From Cloeon dipterum (taxonomy: Eukaryota; Arthropoda; Insecta; Ephemeroptera; Baetidae): a DNA stretch of 64,000 nucleotides. The stretch is taken from positions 4,702,501 to 4,766,500 of the forward strand of contig NC_088787.1 of NCBI RefSeq assembly GCF_949628265.1, given 5' to 3'. How positions within the stretch are numbered: the stretch's first letter is position 1; every line of letters begins with the position of its first letter. The notes beneath the pieces are model-generated. The model did not search any database and was not told the DNA's origin. It was given only the letters and a program-made list of their open reading frames with translations. Positions 23,451-36,237 of this stretch are shown piece after piece. Made by a program: the position numbers and the translations under genes.

Positions 23451-23543
23451 ACTTCATCCCATCACGCATTGCTGGCCAGAGACGCAGAGTTGTTTGGCAC
23501 AACAGACGCGTGTATCAAAATGCCTTCGCCGAGTGCATGAAAA

Positions 23544-25911
23544 ATGGGTTTCAGATTCAGATATTCTTTAGTTCTCCTCCTCGGCTTGGTGGTCAGCCTC
23601 GCTCAATGCAACATTCGAGCTCCATGTGAGTATTTGTATTTTAGTTTTTGATTTGTCTTTTTTTAATCTAAAATACGTCTTCTGCCTACCAAGTTTTCAA
23701 CACAGGAGAAAATTTGAGCTTTAACGAGTGTGGCGTTCGGGATGAAAAGACAAACCGCACCTCGTGGGTCGCATTTTTGAAAAGTTCTGACGGGGTATGC
23801 GATGGCATAGTCATTTCTCGCCGGACCATTCTAACACGTAATTAACTTAAGAATAAAAAATGCGTTATATTCATTTGAGCTTAATTATAAAGGCCAATGC
23901 AGTCTCAGAAAGAGAGATGTCCAAAATATGATTGCTCTCGTTGGAGATTGTTCTGAAAGAAACACCTTGGGCGACTGCATTCTTGACGAGCTTGAGGTAT
24001 TATTCAAGTTTTCTTTAAAGCATATTAAAAATCCTTTTTTATTCTAGATTAAAGATATGATTGAAATAAAAGTGGCAGATCCAACTGGCGGGGCGAGAGA
24101 TAACATCTCTCTCCAACTTTTCATCTCAGAGAAAATGCCCAAAAATATCCGGCCTATTTGTTTGTTCAACCGCGGCCAGGAAATGGACTTGGCAAACCTT
24201 GTTGATTCACCGTACTTTAAAATGCGATGGATTTTTGATTTCGTACGTAGAATTTACATCAAAATCCCTATTTATACACATGTTTTTAGAGTGATGAAGA
24301 GGATCTTTCTGATTTGCGAGACGAGCTGGAGCCACGTGAGTGTTTACCAAGACACATTGTTTCCTTTTAAGTTGGGATTTATATTTTTTTAGTAAATATT
24401 GTGCCGCATGATATTTGTTTCAAACAAAGCACAGAATGGGAGCAACGTTTTGGGGACTTACTGCATCATTCTCAACGATTTCTTTGTGTTGACGATCCTG
24501 AGCATTATAATGGTAATTTTCATTTAATTTATTTTATGAAATATTACTAATTTTTGTCTTTTATATAAATACAGATGGAGTTCTCGTGAATTTTCATAGC
24601 GGACGCTACTTTTTTCGGGGTTTTTCGGCACTTTCCATCAGCGAATCAGTGGAACATGGCCTTTATTTGGACATTTTGCCACAAATCGATTGGATCGGCC
24701 AACACGCGGAAGGAATCTCTGTTTTACCCGCCATCCCGCCATCAAAACCGTGCAGAGGTAATTAATAAAACATGCGTCAATTACGTAAATTATTTGTTAC
24801 GTTTATAGGTTTCAAAAATCCAAATAATCTGAGTTTCCGACACTGCGGGAAGAAACCGAAAATCAGAAAGAAACGAGACGACGACTATTCTAATGAAGAT
24901 GAGGATGTTGATGCCAGTGGGTATATACTCAATGGCTACAACGCTGAACACGAGCACCCGTGGCACGCTTACGTCGAAAACACTGCAACTGGCGACTTAT
25001 GTGGCGGAACCCTTATCTCGAGGAGGACGGTTTTGACTGGTGCGTGCGATTAATTGCGGATAAATCATTATCGCTTGCATATAATTAATTCATTCCAGCT
25101 GCTCATTGTATTTATGGACAGAGAGCAAACCAACTCAGAGTTTCTGTCGGAATGTATGACAAAAGATTAAAAAATGGTGCAACCGTGCAAAAGAGAAGAG
25201 TAATAGAAATAATTCATTTTATTACTAATTTTTTTACAAAATGGAATTTTCAGCCCAGACGAATTATCTGTCACCCTGGCTACAAAGATAAACAGTTTAA
25301 ACACGATGTTGGCCTGATGATTTTTGATAAAAATTTTATCTTGAACAAAAAGGTCCGTCTGATTTGTCTGTGGAACGAGGACTCGAGTTTGAGCCTCGTC
25401 GCTAAACGTCTCGGCGTGGTAAGTTTAAATCTACTAAAATGAATTAAAAATCATCTTTTTTATTAAAATAGGTGGTTGGATACGGTTTAAATGAGAACGA
25501 CAATGTGCCCAAGAAGTTGCAGGAGGCTCAGCTGCCAATTAGATCGCACAAAGAGTGTTACAAGCAGCACCGAAAATTCTTCGCAAAATATTTGTACCCC
25601 GGAGACAATTTCTGCGCCGGCTACTCGAACGGTCAGTCTCTTTTTTCTATTTTGTCTCCAGTCTAATAAATAAGTATTATTTTTTAGGAACAGGCACATG
25701 CAAAGGGGACAGTGGCGGCAGTCTCGCCGTGGAAAAGAACGGCCGGTGGTTTGTTAGAGGAATTGTCAGCTTCGGAGTTACTAAAATGGTCATGGTTGAT
25801 AACGAAACAGAATCGTTTTGTATGCCAAACAGATACTCGTTGTTTGTTGATGTTGCTAGTTACATTGATTGGATTGTGGAAAACACTCCTGACGTCTCTT
25901 TCAAGGACTGA
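23544..25911 (+). CDS. Secreted two-domain serine protease: inactive N-domain plus active-looking S1 domain, 584 residues
   Basis: Twelve exons: 23544-23625, 23694-23837, 23893-23996, 24048-24242, 24290-24335, 24393-24512, 24575-24757, 24809-25039, 25099-25199, 25254-25418, 25472-25631 and 25688-25911, joining into 585 codons. Residues 1-22 are a signal peptide (YSLVLLLGLVVSLAQC). The first chymotrypsin-like domain has lost the triad: TRQC stands for AAHC, DNISL for HDIAL, and no GDSGG is present. A linker rich in Lys, Asp and Glu follows. The second domain keeps AAHC, KHDVGLM and CKGDSGGS. The residue at the base of the S1 pocket is Gly, not Asp, so trypsin specificity is unlikely. The layout recalls insect Gd/ModSP-type proteases of extracellular cascades. 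A six-codon upstream ORF starts at 23520. A poly(A) signal AATAAA lies at 25948. Confidence 0.85.
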
Positions 25912-25978
25912 AATTGATGTTGGCCGTGTTCTTTTCTCTTTTTAGAAAATAAATTTCAATTTAGTTCAGCTATTCTAT

Positions 25979-26470
25979 TAACTTCAGTAACGTAATTATG
26001 GCCAATTTCGCGATTGAAAGTCTTTTTCTCTCTGTTAGAGTCTCTCTGAATAATAAACCAAACAACCTAATTTCTAAGCCCAAATCTCCGCTGTTTATTG
26101 TCTTTCTCTTGACCAGCAATATAATTAAAGGACAAATTAATCTGAATATTCCATCATTAATTAAGGGCTCACTTAAGGAGCAGCCTTTTTCTGTCTTAAA
26201 GCTCATTGATTATTATTTAAAGTGATATTACCGCGGCATGTCCTGATTATTCTCGGCTTGTGGCCTCGCGTGGCTCTCGACGCTGAATAATTAAGATTGG
26301 CTCCGGGACTTATCAATTGTTTACAAGTAAATCTTAGTTCGACTGATCTTGTTTGGGCCCTCCTGGCCGTTGAAGGAGTTAGAACAAAATAGTAAGAATT
26401 AAATAATATCTGCGAGACGCTTGATCGTGAGAGACAGCCGCCGCAACGATGAGTTAGAGGAATAGTATGG
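25979..26470. repeat. Long dispersed repeat R2, copy 1
   Basis: About 490 bases closely match 36645-37130 in the same orientation, from TAACTTCAGTAACGTAATTA to ACGATGAGTTAGAG. One copy is just 3' of the protease gene and the other is inside the 13.65-kb insert. No coding frame is conserved. Nature unknown. Confidence 0.7.
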
Positions 26471-26825
26471 GCGTAGTATTAATTCTACACACTTTTATTG
26501 TGGGTATGGCTGCAGAGGTATTATAGCCGATAATTTTATTTATTCGTATATCTTATTTTGGGTAATTAAGTAATTAATTGTTTCCCTTTTACAGTGTATA
26601 GAGACTTTGAGGCGCTCGAGAACTTTCAGGATGAGCGCAAAAATTAAGCAGGAAAGTTGCTGGCAGAATATTAAATATAAAAAATGAGCATAAAATGCTA
26701 AAAAAAATTAAAAACGTTTTTCGCTGGCCAACAAAAAATTATTTTTGACCTTAAAATCATGGGAGGAAATATAAAACAAGAGTCGCGCGGCCTGAAAACC
26801 ACAGCAAGAGCCGCAACATTTTATC

Positions 26826-27095
26826 ACGCTGGCAACTGTTCTCATAGATTTTCTTCTGAAGTGATAATGAGACGAAGTCTGGTGACCCGGAGCGAGGTTT
26901 TTCATCCTCCGAGTATTTATAGAAATTAACCCTTGAATAACACCTTGAAAATCATGTTGAGACTATGCTGAAAGTATTGATTTGCCGTTGATTTATATTG
27001 AGGGAAATTAATAAATAAACACAGTTTAATTCAGTCAGAGAACCAAGGATTATTTATTACTTCCGTTTGATATCCGAATTTTTGGAAAAACTCTT
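26826..27095 (-). pseudogene. Duplicated 3' end and flank of an LRR gene
   Basis: These 270 bases match 48715-48940, which holds the end of the last exon and the downstream flank of the LRR gene at 48880-51100. The coding end (FGYQTEVINNPWF) lies at about 27031-27095, and the rest is 3' flank. No other exon remains. Confidence 0.65.
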
Positions 27096-27542
27096 TTCTC
27101 ACCCATTCCAAATTCTCAAATCAAAACAAAATAGTGTTTGTGTCCGTTCCCAATATCTGCTGCAGCCTCCTCTGGAACTTTTGACCTTTGGAATTGATTC
27201 CTGTTCAAATGAAGGTATTTAATGTCGCAGCTCTTAGAGAAAATTAACAAGCTCTTATTTATATTGTGGATATTGGCGAGTTAAAATTTTTGGGAGTATG
27301 CATGCAACCCGCGGTGACTGCGAGTTTCGCGTTTTGCATAATCGTATCACAATATTTGTATTTTACCGTGCCTCCCTTGTAGATTAAAAATGAAGACTCA
27401 CAATTTAATCAAGTGTAGTTAAACTTTTATTTCAAATTATCTATTAAATAATACAGCTACAGGTTGCATATTCATCAATTTATATTTTTTTTAATACATC
27501 ACTAATTACTACAAAAGAATTTTAATTGTCTATACCTTACCT

Positions 27543-28313
27543 TTATGTACCAAGCCAAAATATTAAAATCACAATACAACCAAACGAAAGAAGAACAATA
27601 TTTATAAATTTAATTCCTGCAAAAAACGCAGCCTTTTTAGAATTTTGATATTTTAAACTGTTAAACAACTGGATGAAAAATGGCACAGCTAAGGATTTTC
27701 TATGCCGTGAATTGTCAACAAATGTATTTTCACACTTTGGCGAATCATTGATTTTCCGCACACCTTGCAAGTGTCGAGAATTTTGTTTACCATAAATATG
27801 TATTAGTCTTATATGTTGAGCCAAGAATGAAGAGGAAACGAATTTCCGTTCACACTGTTCACATTCAAATATGCGTTCAATCAAAAAGTGCACCGTCGCC
27901 AAGTGGTCTTTCAAGCGAGCAAAATCAGGGAAGCTTTTGGGACAGTGAGCGCAGTGCTTCAAATTCAGTTTCTTGTGAACGCGATTCAAGTGGACATTCA
28001 GTTGTGCTTCATTTTTGTAGTACCTTTTGCACGGCTGGCACTTGAATCCAAGATTTTTGTAATGCAATCCACGCCATGAATTGTTTCTGTGTTTCATTTT
28101 TAAGTGGTATTTCAGTTCAAATGGATATTGGAAAGTCTTTGGGCATTTTTGACATTTAAAAAGAGTTTTTCTGCATGTTTTCAAATGCGATTTGTACAAA
28201 CCTGAGCATTCAAATTCATTCTTGCAACGCTGGCAATTAGTCTTTTTCAAATGCTTTTTCCTGTAATTTACAACGACGTTTGTTTTGCAAATTTTGCACA
28301 TCCAAAACAAATG
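27543..28313 (-). pseudogene. 3' half of a split ZAD-C2H2 zinc-finger gene
   Basis: Reading starts inside AAACATTTGTTTTGG and gives FWMCKICKTNVVV, which is finger 7 of the 13-finger array, then fingers 8-12. No ZAD exon, promoter or start lies nearby. A net 4-base insertion after QHIRLIH shifts the frame, so finger 13 is lost and about 60 unrelated residues follow before a stop. The matching 5' half is at 41969-43315, on the same strand, and stops at exactly the same place in the gene. Confidence 0.82.
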
Positions 28314-28623
28314 TTTAATTATTTAAACAAACTGAAGTAAATAAAATCGATTTACGATACGGGAATTTAATTAATTAAATATTTCAGGCACTCAGGGTCG
28401 GAATTAAAAATCACGAGATCTGGTTTACACGATTTTCTCGACAGGAATGTGTCTAAAATAATTAAAATTTAAATAACTAAATTAATTATAAATACTTAAT
28501 TTGTCAGGCAGCCAAATTCAAAATGAATTATAAATCCAATAAATCCATTCAAATCATGAGTATTTTTTGAAAAAAAATAAACCTCTCTTAAACCAATTGA
28601 ATTAATTTCTATTTATAATTTAG

Positions 28624-28852
28624 ATGGAGTCAATTGTCGATGGCTTCCCAGATCTAAAAACACCAGCTGAAGAAAAGAAACGCATCATCGCCATGCTTTT
28701 ATGCGCACAGGATAAGGATGCAAAACTCTACAGAAAGTGCTGCAAACAGCTGTTCAACTGCTTCCTGACTAAAGAAGAGATAGTCACTCTCACTGCAGCT
28801 GGATCAGGGGAACGCAAGGGAGTTGACAAGAAAATTTTGGATGCTGTAGTGG
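28624..28852 (+). CDS. Coding exon of a probable BEN-domain protein (partial)
   Basis: ATG at 28624 directly follows a TTTAG acceptor and the exon ends at a GTAAAT donor. It encodes 76 residues. The stretch KLYRKCCKQLFNCFLTKEEI, then LTAAGSGERKGVDKKILDAV, resembles the N-terminal half of a BEN domain: the basic helix, the LF..EE motif, a Thr/Gly turn and a Lys-rich LD helix. BEN proteins bind DNA and often repress transcription. The second half of the domain was not found downstream; a foldback element sits 170 bases on. It may be an orphan exon captured by the insert. Confidence 0.5.
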
Positions 28853-29018
28853 GTAAATTAAACTCTATTGTTCTAGATATAAATTTTTATGCTGTATGGC
28901 TATGATAACTCACTCGCAAGCTACACAAGAAATGTAACAATTTAAATTATTTTAAAAGCCCATTGGATCATTCATAAAAAATTGTGGGGTTTTACCTGAT
29001 AAATTATTGAATAATTAA

Positions 29019-29278
29019 TGTCGTGAGACTTCTCAGTCTGATCTGCCGCGACAGGCGCTTGTAGACACACGGCACGGCACGCAACCGCCACCCAAGAATC
29101 ACCGTTTTTGTAAAAATTGGCTTTTGAATTTGAAAAGCTATGCACCGCGCACGTTGGAAGTGTGTGTTAGTTGTCTCGGTGGTGGCGCCGAAACGGTGGT
29201 TCTTGTGTAGCGGCCGCGCGCCGCGCCTGTGTCTGCAGGTGCGCGTTGTGGCAGATCAGACCGATTAATGTCACGACA
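29019..29278. mobile_element. Foldback/MITE-like element with about 90-base imperfect inverted ends
   Basis: The left arm starts TGTCGTGAGAC and contains CAGTCTGATCTGCC and AAGAATCACCGTTTT. The right arm, read in reverse, starts TGTCGTGACATT and contains CGGTCTGATCTGCC and AAGAACCACCGTTT. Total length is about 260 bases and there is no ORF. Arms are GC-rich (GGCGCGGCGCG type). No clear target-site duplication was seen. Confidence 0.75.
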
Positions 29279-30412
29279 CTTGAGGCACTATTTTTTTGCT
29301 GCTCAGATAACAATGGTTTACTTCATTTTATTTTACCGCTCAAAAAATTTTACATTTTCGGACTGTAATTTAAGAACCAATTTACTAAAAAAAAATTAAA
29401 TTAAAATCGCGTCAAATCGACCTCCAAATTCGCAAAAACTTCTCAGTGGGTTGCTTTGTTGATTATAAACATATTAAGCAACGATAATAAATTCAATAAT
29501 TATTTAAATTTGCCCATGTTGATATTTAACAGGACAATTTTTAATTTCCCAGAAGATTGTAGCATCAATATTTCTTTCAATTATCCAATGATTTATTTAT
29601 AGTAGGTCACCAAACTCCTCCACCATTTCGATTTGAAATTTCTGCTCGGCGGCTGTTGCTCGTAGCAGTTTGCTCTGGTCGAGATTTATATTCGCGCTGG
29701 TTAGACCATCACGGGCCGGTGAGTGCTAGATATTTGTCAAAGAAAATTGTCTCTGCTGTTCGTTGCACTCTGATCGCATGCAAATTTGCGACCCTCTCTT
29801 GCCAAGATTCGTGCTCGCTGGCGAAAATGCGCGCCATTTTTATATACGCAAAGTGGTATATGCATATCCTCCAAAGCACTTTTGAAGCTGGTAATGTGTT
29901 TTTCTAAATGCTCCTCGCTTGGTGGCCATCGGCGCTTTTTATGAGACCACTCTTTGGTGTTTTTAAAATATTATCACGGATTTCATTAATTTTTTAAAGA
30001 AACATTTTTTTTAAACGACATTGAAAAGAAAATTCATGAAAAATGCGTTGTTTTAATTTAATTGGACATAAAATCAAAATTAGAAATTGAATCAAATGAC
30101 GAGAGCGATCCCAATGTATTAAAGTTAGACGAATAATTTAATGTCCCATTTGACGGTGGCAAATGTAGCAGCAGACTCGAAATCCCGTTTGCGCGTTTTG
30201 ATCGCTCGAGTGTGATCATTCGGCGCCTCCGAAAGCGCTTCCCATGCAAAACTCGGTCTTTTTACAATGACTCGCGCGAAAGTGTTGTTTGCGGATCGAC
30301 TGGGTGGCAGTTGGGGGGCACAACTTGAAACAACAAAGCACCTGCTGGCCATGCGGAATGTCCATGAGGACTGCGTGAGTGCCTTTGTAGTGAGCGAGGC
30401 TCTCTTTCCTTG
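29279..30412. other. Gap with no gene recognised
   Basis: Mixed AT-rich and moderately GC-rich sequence within the insert. Short ORFs overlap on both strands without homology or splice support. Confidence 0.4.
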
Positions 30413-30556
30413 TCGCAGCTAGGACGTGTGGGGTGGCCGACAAATATGCAGCCGCAGGTCATGCAGTCACCGCTCAGGTGCACTCGACTGCTCGTAAAGA
30501 ATGTTCTGCTTATTATGTCACAGTCGCACATTTTTCATGATCCTATACCCTTATCG
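30413..30556. repeat. Repeat R3, copy 1
   Basis: About 145 bases, from TCGCAGCTAGGACGTG through GTGCACTCGACTGCTCGTAA to TTTTTCATGATCCTA, repeated at 34058-34202 in the same orientation. Non-coding. Confidence 0.7.
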
Positions 30557-33500
30557 ATCACACTAGTTGTGGGCACCTCAGTGTGCATTATATTTGCTGT
30601 GAGGTTATTTTATTTGTTCCCTTTCAATTACACCTAAAAAGGAACAAAAATTTAATGCTAAACTCTCATGTGAGAAGGGAAGGACACATATATATTCTCG
30701 GAACAGGAAACGTCAATCAGGATTATCTTTTTTCACACAATAAACTGGACGCTGTCAAAAGGGAAAAAAGCAATTTATATTAAATCTGTTCATGGTAAAA
30801 ATCACAGCCATGTAGCACCAATATCTTTTAAATCGTAAAAATGAGTCATAAATTCTTGTTGAGCGCGGTAGTTCCACCTGAGTTGTTTTTACAGTGGTTT
30901 CACAAATGTTTTTTATCCGTCAATCCGTGTACAATACATATAGAACAGATTAAAATTAAGCTACATGAACAATGCGGCAATAAAGCGAGAAGCAGGAACT
31001 GCATAACCGACACGTCAGACACGTGCCAATCATGGTGCAGTGTGCAGCGACTGATGCGCGTCAGCAGGCTGCAGCGCGTAATTCCAGTCAGAATATTTAC
31101 CTCAAATCCAGCCCCTGCTGCGAGCGAAAAAAGGTTACGCGATACAATGGAGAAGTTGTCAAGCGTATTTTAAAATACGAACAATAAAAGACACCCATCG
31201 CACTTGACTACCTGCGAAACATAATTCATATTATGACGACTGTCGACAAAGAAAACTATTTTGCCTATTATACAATTTGGTCTTCAATAGACGATCTTCA
31301 ACGGAGCCAATCTCATCTTCGTATAAATCCGATTCGAGCATTAACTTCAGATTAGTTCGTCCATCAATTACAAGTTTATATATATAGTAGCTGGTCCGTC
31401 TCCATACGCTACAGCCTATCGGCCAGGTTTCCTTTATAAACATACATTTCGCCATAGTAAATTTACGATTCACAAAGGAACAACAACAGTTTGGAAACAA
31501 ATTCACATTGAGAATATGCTCACAAAAATTGATTTGAACATCAGTTCAAGTTACAAAGGTACGCAGATCCGCACCAGAGCATGCGTTATATTATATGGGG
31601 ACATGGCCCGTCGTGGTCATGTTCGCCTTCAACGCGAGCTACGTGCTGCACTCGGCCAGACACGCGCACTCCTCATGCCAGGCTTAATATTTATGAGTAT
31701 TCGCTTTTGCCGGCTCACAAACATTCTGAATAGCGAATTACAAATATTTCCAAATACATCCCTTAGATGGCGAAACATATAAACATTCAACGAGTGATAT
31801 CCAATTACTCGTTACAGCCTCTCTATAAATTATTCAACATTTGATTCACCATAGTTGAAATTGAGGTTTACAACTTACAACTATGGATTAAAAGGAAATA
31901 ATTTTGAGAAAACTTAAATTAACAAGGATTGTCAATTTGTTATGAATAATTCTTAATGTGCAAATAAACTTATTCCATAGCCATAAACAACAAGCTTTTA
32001 GTCGATCATGAAATTTGATTTCGATCCTTGTCCAATGAAGTCTTTCCTGAATAGCCTTCTAATGGCCAAATGCCATTAATCAAAATTTTAGTTGAAAAGT
32101 AAGGAATGCCAGCTTATTTATTTAAATTCTAACCTTAAATAAGCAAAAGGTACGCAACTGAATTCTTATCCAGGATTTAAATCAAAATTAAGTTCAAGGG
32201 TTCGCTGCGGCCATCCGATTCGTAAATCTAATTGACACGAAATTCAAATTTCCGGGTGAAACAAAGAAAATGAGACTAGCGACAATTCAAGAAAATAAAA
32301 AAAAATACTGCTGCCAGTTTATTACAAAAGACTAAATGTTGTATGGTGATGTGTCATCTTTTGTCTTGGCAAGTATAAAAAAAAGGAAGAGGTTAGTAGG
32401 GGTTGACATTCGTTGTGTGTGAATTTGCGCTATCAAAAAAATAATTTCGTACTCATCACTGTAAACAATACATTGGTTCGCGCGAAACTTATACAATTCA
32501 AATTTTGATAGCGCTTGTGTGTAGGGGAGATAGTAGAAGGAATAGAGTAATAAAAAAATTAAAATAAATTATTCTCTTTTCGAATAATTACGTGTCTGAT
32601 TTAATCTTAAGCCAATAAACTAAACAACGTTATAGCCTAAAAATTATGACGAATCGATTTAGTAACCAGAGGTACAGTTTATTGATTCGGAGAATCGGGA
32701 TGTGCTAGATGAAGTAAAATTCGAGTGAAGTCTTGCGACGTGCTCGAGAGTGTAGCGGCAAAGTCAAAGGGATGGCTCACCTCACGCTAGAGCGGGCGCC
32801 CTTTTTAAACATTCCGCTCACTCAAAGGGCCTCTTTGTCCTTTAACCCTGCGGCAGTGGCAGCTCCGTTTCATTCTCTGCCGCTCCATAATGCGCGCGCT
32901 CATTTTTTTGACTCTTTTATTCTCTTTACACCCTTTTATTTCGCCAGCGCCGCAGCACCTATAACTTAATAAAAATGAGTCGTGAATGCAAATTCTGTTG
33001 GCGGAGAGAAAAAACAGAGGAAACAGGCAGCGACAGGTGCTTGGGTGGCGCCAGAGAATTTATTTTCTTAATCCGCCTTTTTTCACGCGCCAAACAAGGC
33101 AAAGCAGCCGACCCTTTTGTTTTCATGCTGATGAAAAACGTGCAAACGGTTTGACGGACGTAAATTAACGCGGCTCAAGTCACGCTGGCATGAGTTTGTA
33201 AATTATTTCTATCCCTTGCGACCTTTCCAAATAAAAAAATAATTTATTTTAAGGTTGGAAATTTGATCCAATTTTTCCTTATCCATTACAGGTCGCTAAG
33301 GTTTTGCATGCGTTTACTTATTTTATGTTTGAAGCCTGAAATATGGATAAAGTAACATTTCCGAATTTCACCAAAAATAAAGCTAACTGGACCGCGGTGG
33401 ACCGTCAGCACTTTGGATCTGTCCTGGTATAGAAAGAAAGTTTGGAATCTAATATTCATTATACAATTATAATATCATACAAGACTTCTCACTTCTCAGT

Positions 33501-33730
33501 AAGATCAGTAAAAAATTCACCAGAAAAAAGTTAGCCCAAAAGAGAACACGTATGAAATTTTCAAAGAAATTCTCGATTCACAAGACGAACTAGCGTCTGG
33601 AAAGACGTTGATTAGACTTTTAGTCGTTCAGTCGCGTCGAGCGGGCTGCACAATCACTCTCTTTCTTTCTTGGCGGAGCGGAGCACGCAAGATTGATCGC
33701 TCCTGCAAAACGACAATTTCAGCAGTGCAG
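30557..33730. other. Gap with no gene recognised
   Basis: About 3.2 kb within the insert, with many stops in all frames. A run near 32880-33170 is GC-richer. I found no supported exon, RNA gene or long repeat. Confidence 0.4.
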
Positions 33731-33731
33731 G

Positions 33732-33769
33732 CTCTCTCTCTCTCTCTCTCTCTCTATCGCTCTCTCTCT
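33732..33769. repeat. (CT)n microsatellite
   Basis: A CT run interrupted once by ATCG. Confidence 0.9.
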
Positions 33770-34057
33770 ACTCTTGGTGGCTGTTGGCCCAGCAGATTGT
33801 GATTATCGATGCTGGCGGTTTATTGGCGGTAATTATACAGGCGGCCCCATTGATGGCGCAATCAGCAATACGCAGAATTATTAATCGTTCCAGGTGGGCG
33901 GTCGTCAATGCTATGTTTACTAAACAGCACTCAAATTAAATTGCAAAATGTTTGCTTATATCATCAGTTAATTGAAAGACTGCGACGCGTCAAAATTTCC
34001 CTCCCTGTGTTGTGAGAGTGTGATTCACTTACACGCAGTTATGCGCAGTTCCTATGG

Positions 34058-34202
34058 TCGCAGCTAGGACGTGCGTGGGCGACAAATAGGCAGCCGCAGG
34101 TAATGCAGTCACCTCAGGTGCACTCGACTGCTCGTAAAGGACGGTCTGCTTAAATGCTTATTATGACACAGTCGCACATTTTTCATGATCCTACCCTTAT
34201 CG
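34058..34202. repeat. Repeat R3, copy 2
   Basis: Second copy of the 145-base unit at 30413-30556, with small indels such as an extra AAATGCTTA block. Confidence 0.7.
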
Positions 34203-34439
34203 CGCTAACATTCAGCGGATGCTGAGTGGTGTTTTTAAATAACTTGTACTTGCATGATGTGTGCTTTGAAACATCATTAGTTTTTTTAGAAAAATAAAGA
34301 TAAGGAGTGGCATCAAATAAAATATTTGTTTAAAGTTTATCAAATTTTTATTTAACTTTTAGACCTTCAGTCCAACATCAATTTGTTGAACATCGTCAAA
34401 ACCTCTTTAATCAAAAACTAGAAACAATAAACTAAACAA

Positions 34440-36155
34440 TCACTTCATCATGAAATTTTGCCAAAAATGTTCAAAGTCCTTCACACTCCAAAAATGGCAA
34501 TCGTCCACCGAGCATGTTTCATTAGCAGTTGACAAGGACAGCTCAAATCTCTCAGGTGCGCTGATGGATGTTGCAGTCGAAGACGGATTGCGTCGCTATA
34601 TGTTTTTGTACATTTATAAAGGAGTAAAAAAAATTAAATTGAGTAATCGCCCAACCACAATTAATGCTTTTGCTATTTATTTGCATATTTATTACACATG
34701 GAATTAAAAAGCAGTAATAAATAGAAAAAGTAGACGAAACGGAAAAATTTGATTAAATGAACTCACATTTCCGGTGTGAACATTGCTGCCTTTGGCTCCT
34801 TTTTTGTCAAGTTCAGTGGTTATCTTGACTTCTCCAAAACTAGCTGAATTGCTCGTGCTGGGGTCACGGACAACGTGAGCAGTATTGCATCTCTTCGATA
34901 CCTTTTGTGACGCTTGATTGCAAGGTGGAGCGCGACGCTAAAACAGATTAATTGGTAATTAAATAAAGCAATGAAAAAAAATCTTTAAGAAAACATTGAA
35001 TCATATGAACTAACCTTTCTGGTTGGAACAGTTTTTTCCTTGGCATTCAACTCATAATATTTCTGAGTGGTCCGCCCGCCACTGCCGCCACTGGTGTTGA
35101 TGTCGTCTCTTTGCAAAATGTGGGCTTGGACTTGAGAGTAAGCACTTGGACCAGCGGAAGACATTACTGTCTTGAAAGTGCTACTTCTTTCCTGACTTGC
35201 TACCACCTGGCTGTGTTTCGGGATGACGGTGGTGTGCGATTTGTCTGAAGGCAGGTACGGACTTTCAGGGGTACGTGCAACCACTTTGCTGGGGCTTGGG
35301 CCGGATGTAGCGAGGGCAGCAGCTTTGACAGCAGTGTTCGAACATTTTTCTTGCTGATCGCGATGACTGCTGATACCAATCGTCGTTGGTCCGGCAGTTT
35401 TCTTGGTTGTTGCTTTTGGGACATTGCGACCTGAAGATGGATAGTTGGTACAAGGGCTCCTGTAAATCAGCGGTCGTGTAATGGTGCTGCTTCGGTACCA
35501 CGGTGGCAAATGAGTTTCGTTTTGCCTATCAAAGTAGCCGGTGTTTGGATCGACAAAGGCTGGTGAGGTGGAGCCACAAGGCAGGCGTGCACTTTCGGGG
35601 GTAATGGCAAGCTCTCTTCCTAATCCTTGACAAGTTACTGGTACTTCTGGTCTTGCAGGGCAACTTCCTGCACCAGGTTGATCTTTGTCATCTCTTAAAT
35701 TATTAATTATGCTGCTGCTGCTTGGGCAGGGAACAACGGGGGGAGGACGAATAAGAGGGTTAAAGAGCGAGTTCAAGTAACTCGGGCTAATAACCGGCGG
35801 TGATATAAAAACTCGTTGGGACATGGAAGCCTGCTGATAACACCAACCGTTGCTGAATATTTGGTGTGAAATATAGTTGGTTTGGCAGAAAATCATGTCA
35901 GAAGGAGGGTCAACTGAAGATATTGGCTAAAACAGAGCAATAAAGGAAATGTACTACTCGTTATAAAATATGGAAGCTTTTATTTCATTATCATCTATTT
36001 AAAAAATTAAAAAATAAAATTTGTAAGAGTTAAAATTAAATTTTTACCTCGCCTTGTGAGGAGCTTTGACTGTCGTTTGAAACAGGAGCAGAGCTTCCAT
36101 CTGGCATTTCCTCTTTGGTTTCTCTCAGTTTATTCATTCCATGCATGTTGCAAAG
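34440..36155 (-). CDS. Ser/Pro/Thr-rich, probably disordered protein (5' end uncertain)
   Basis: Exons 36155-36048, 35926-35015, 34937-34767 and 34595-34440 are all in phase 0 with GT/AG borders and join into a continuous reading frame. The first available start is MHGMNKLRE at 36146, giving about 445 residues; an acceptor before it hints at an upstream exon. The protein is rich in Ser, Pro, Thr, Lys and Gln (PSPSKVVARTPESPYLP, SGGSGGRTTQKYYELN) and ends CHFWSVKDFEHFWQNF. I recognise no domain and no signal peptide. It lies within the 13.65-kb insert, with a half foldback element about 80 bases upstream of its first exon. It could be insert cargo or a captured host gene. Confidence 0.62.
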
Positions 36156-36237
36156 CTGAAAAAATTAAATTGACAAGAGATTTTTAGAAATCAAAGTTTG
36201 TAAATGTTTTAAAAAAATTGGAATTTATAAAAAATAT

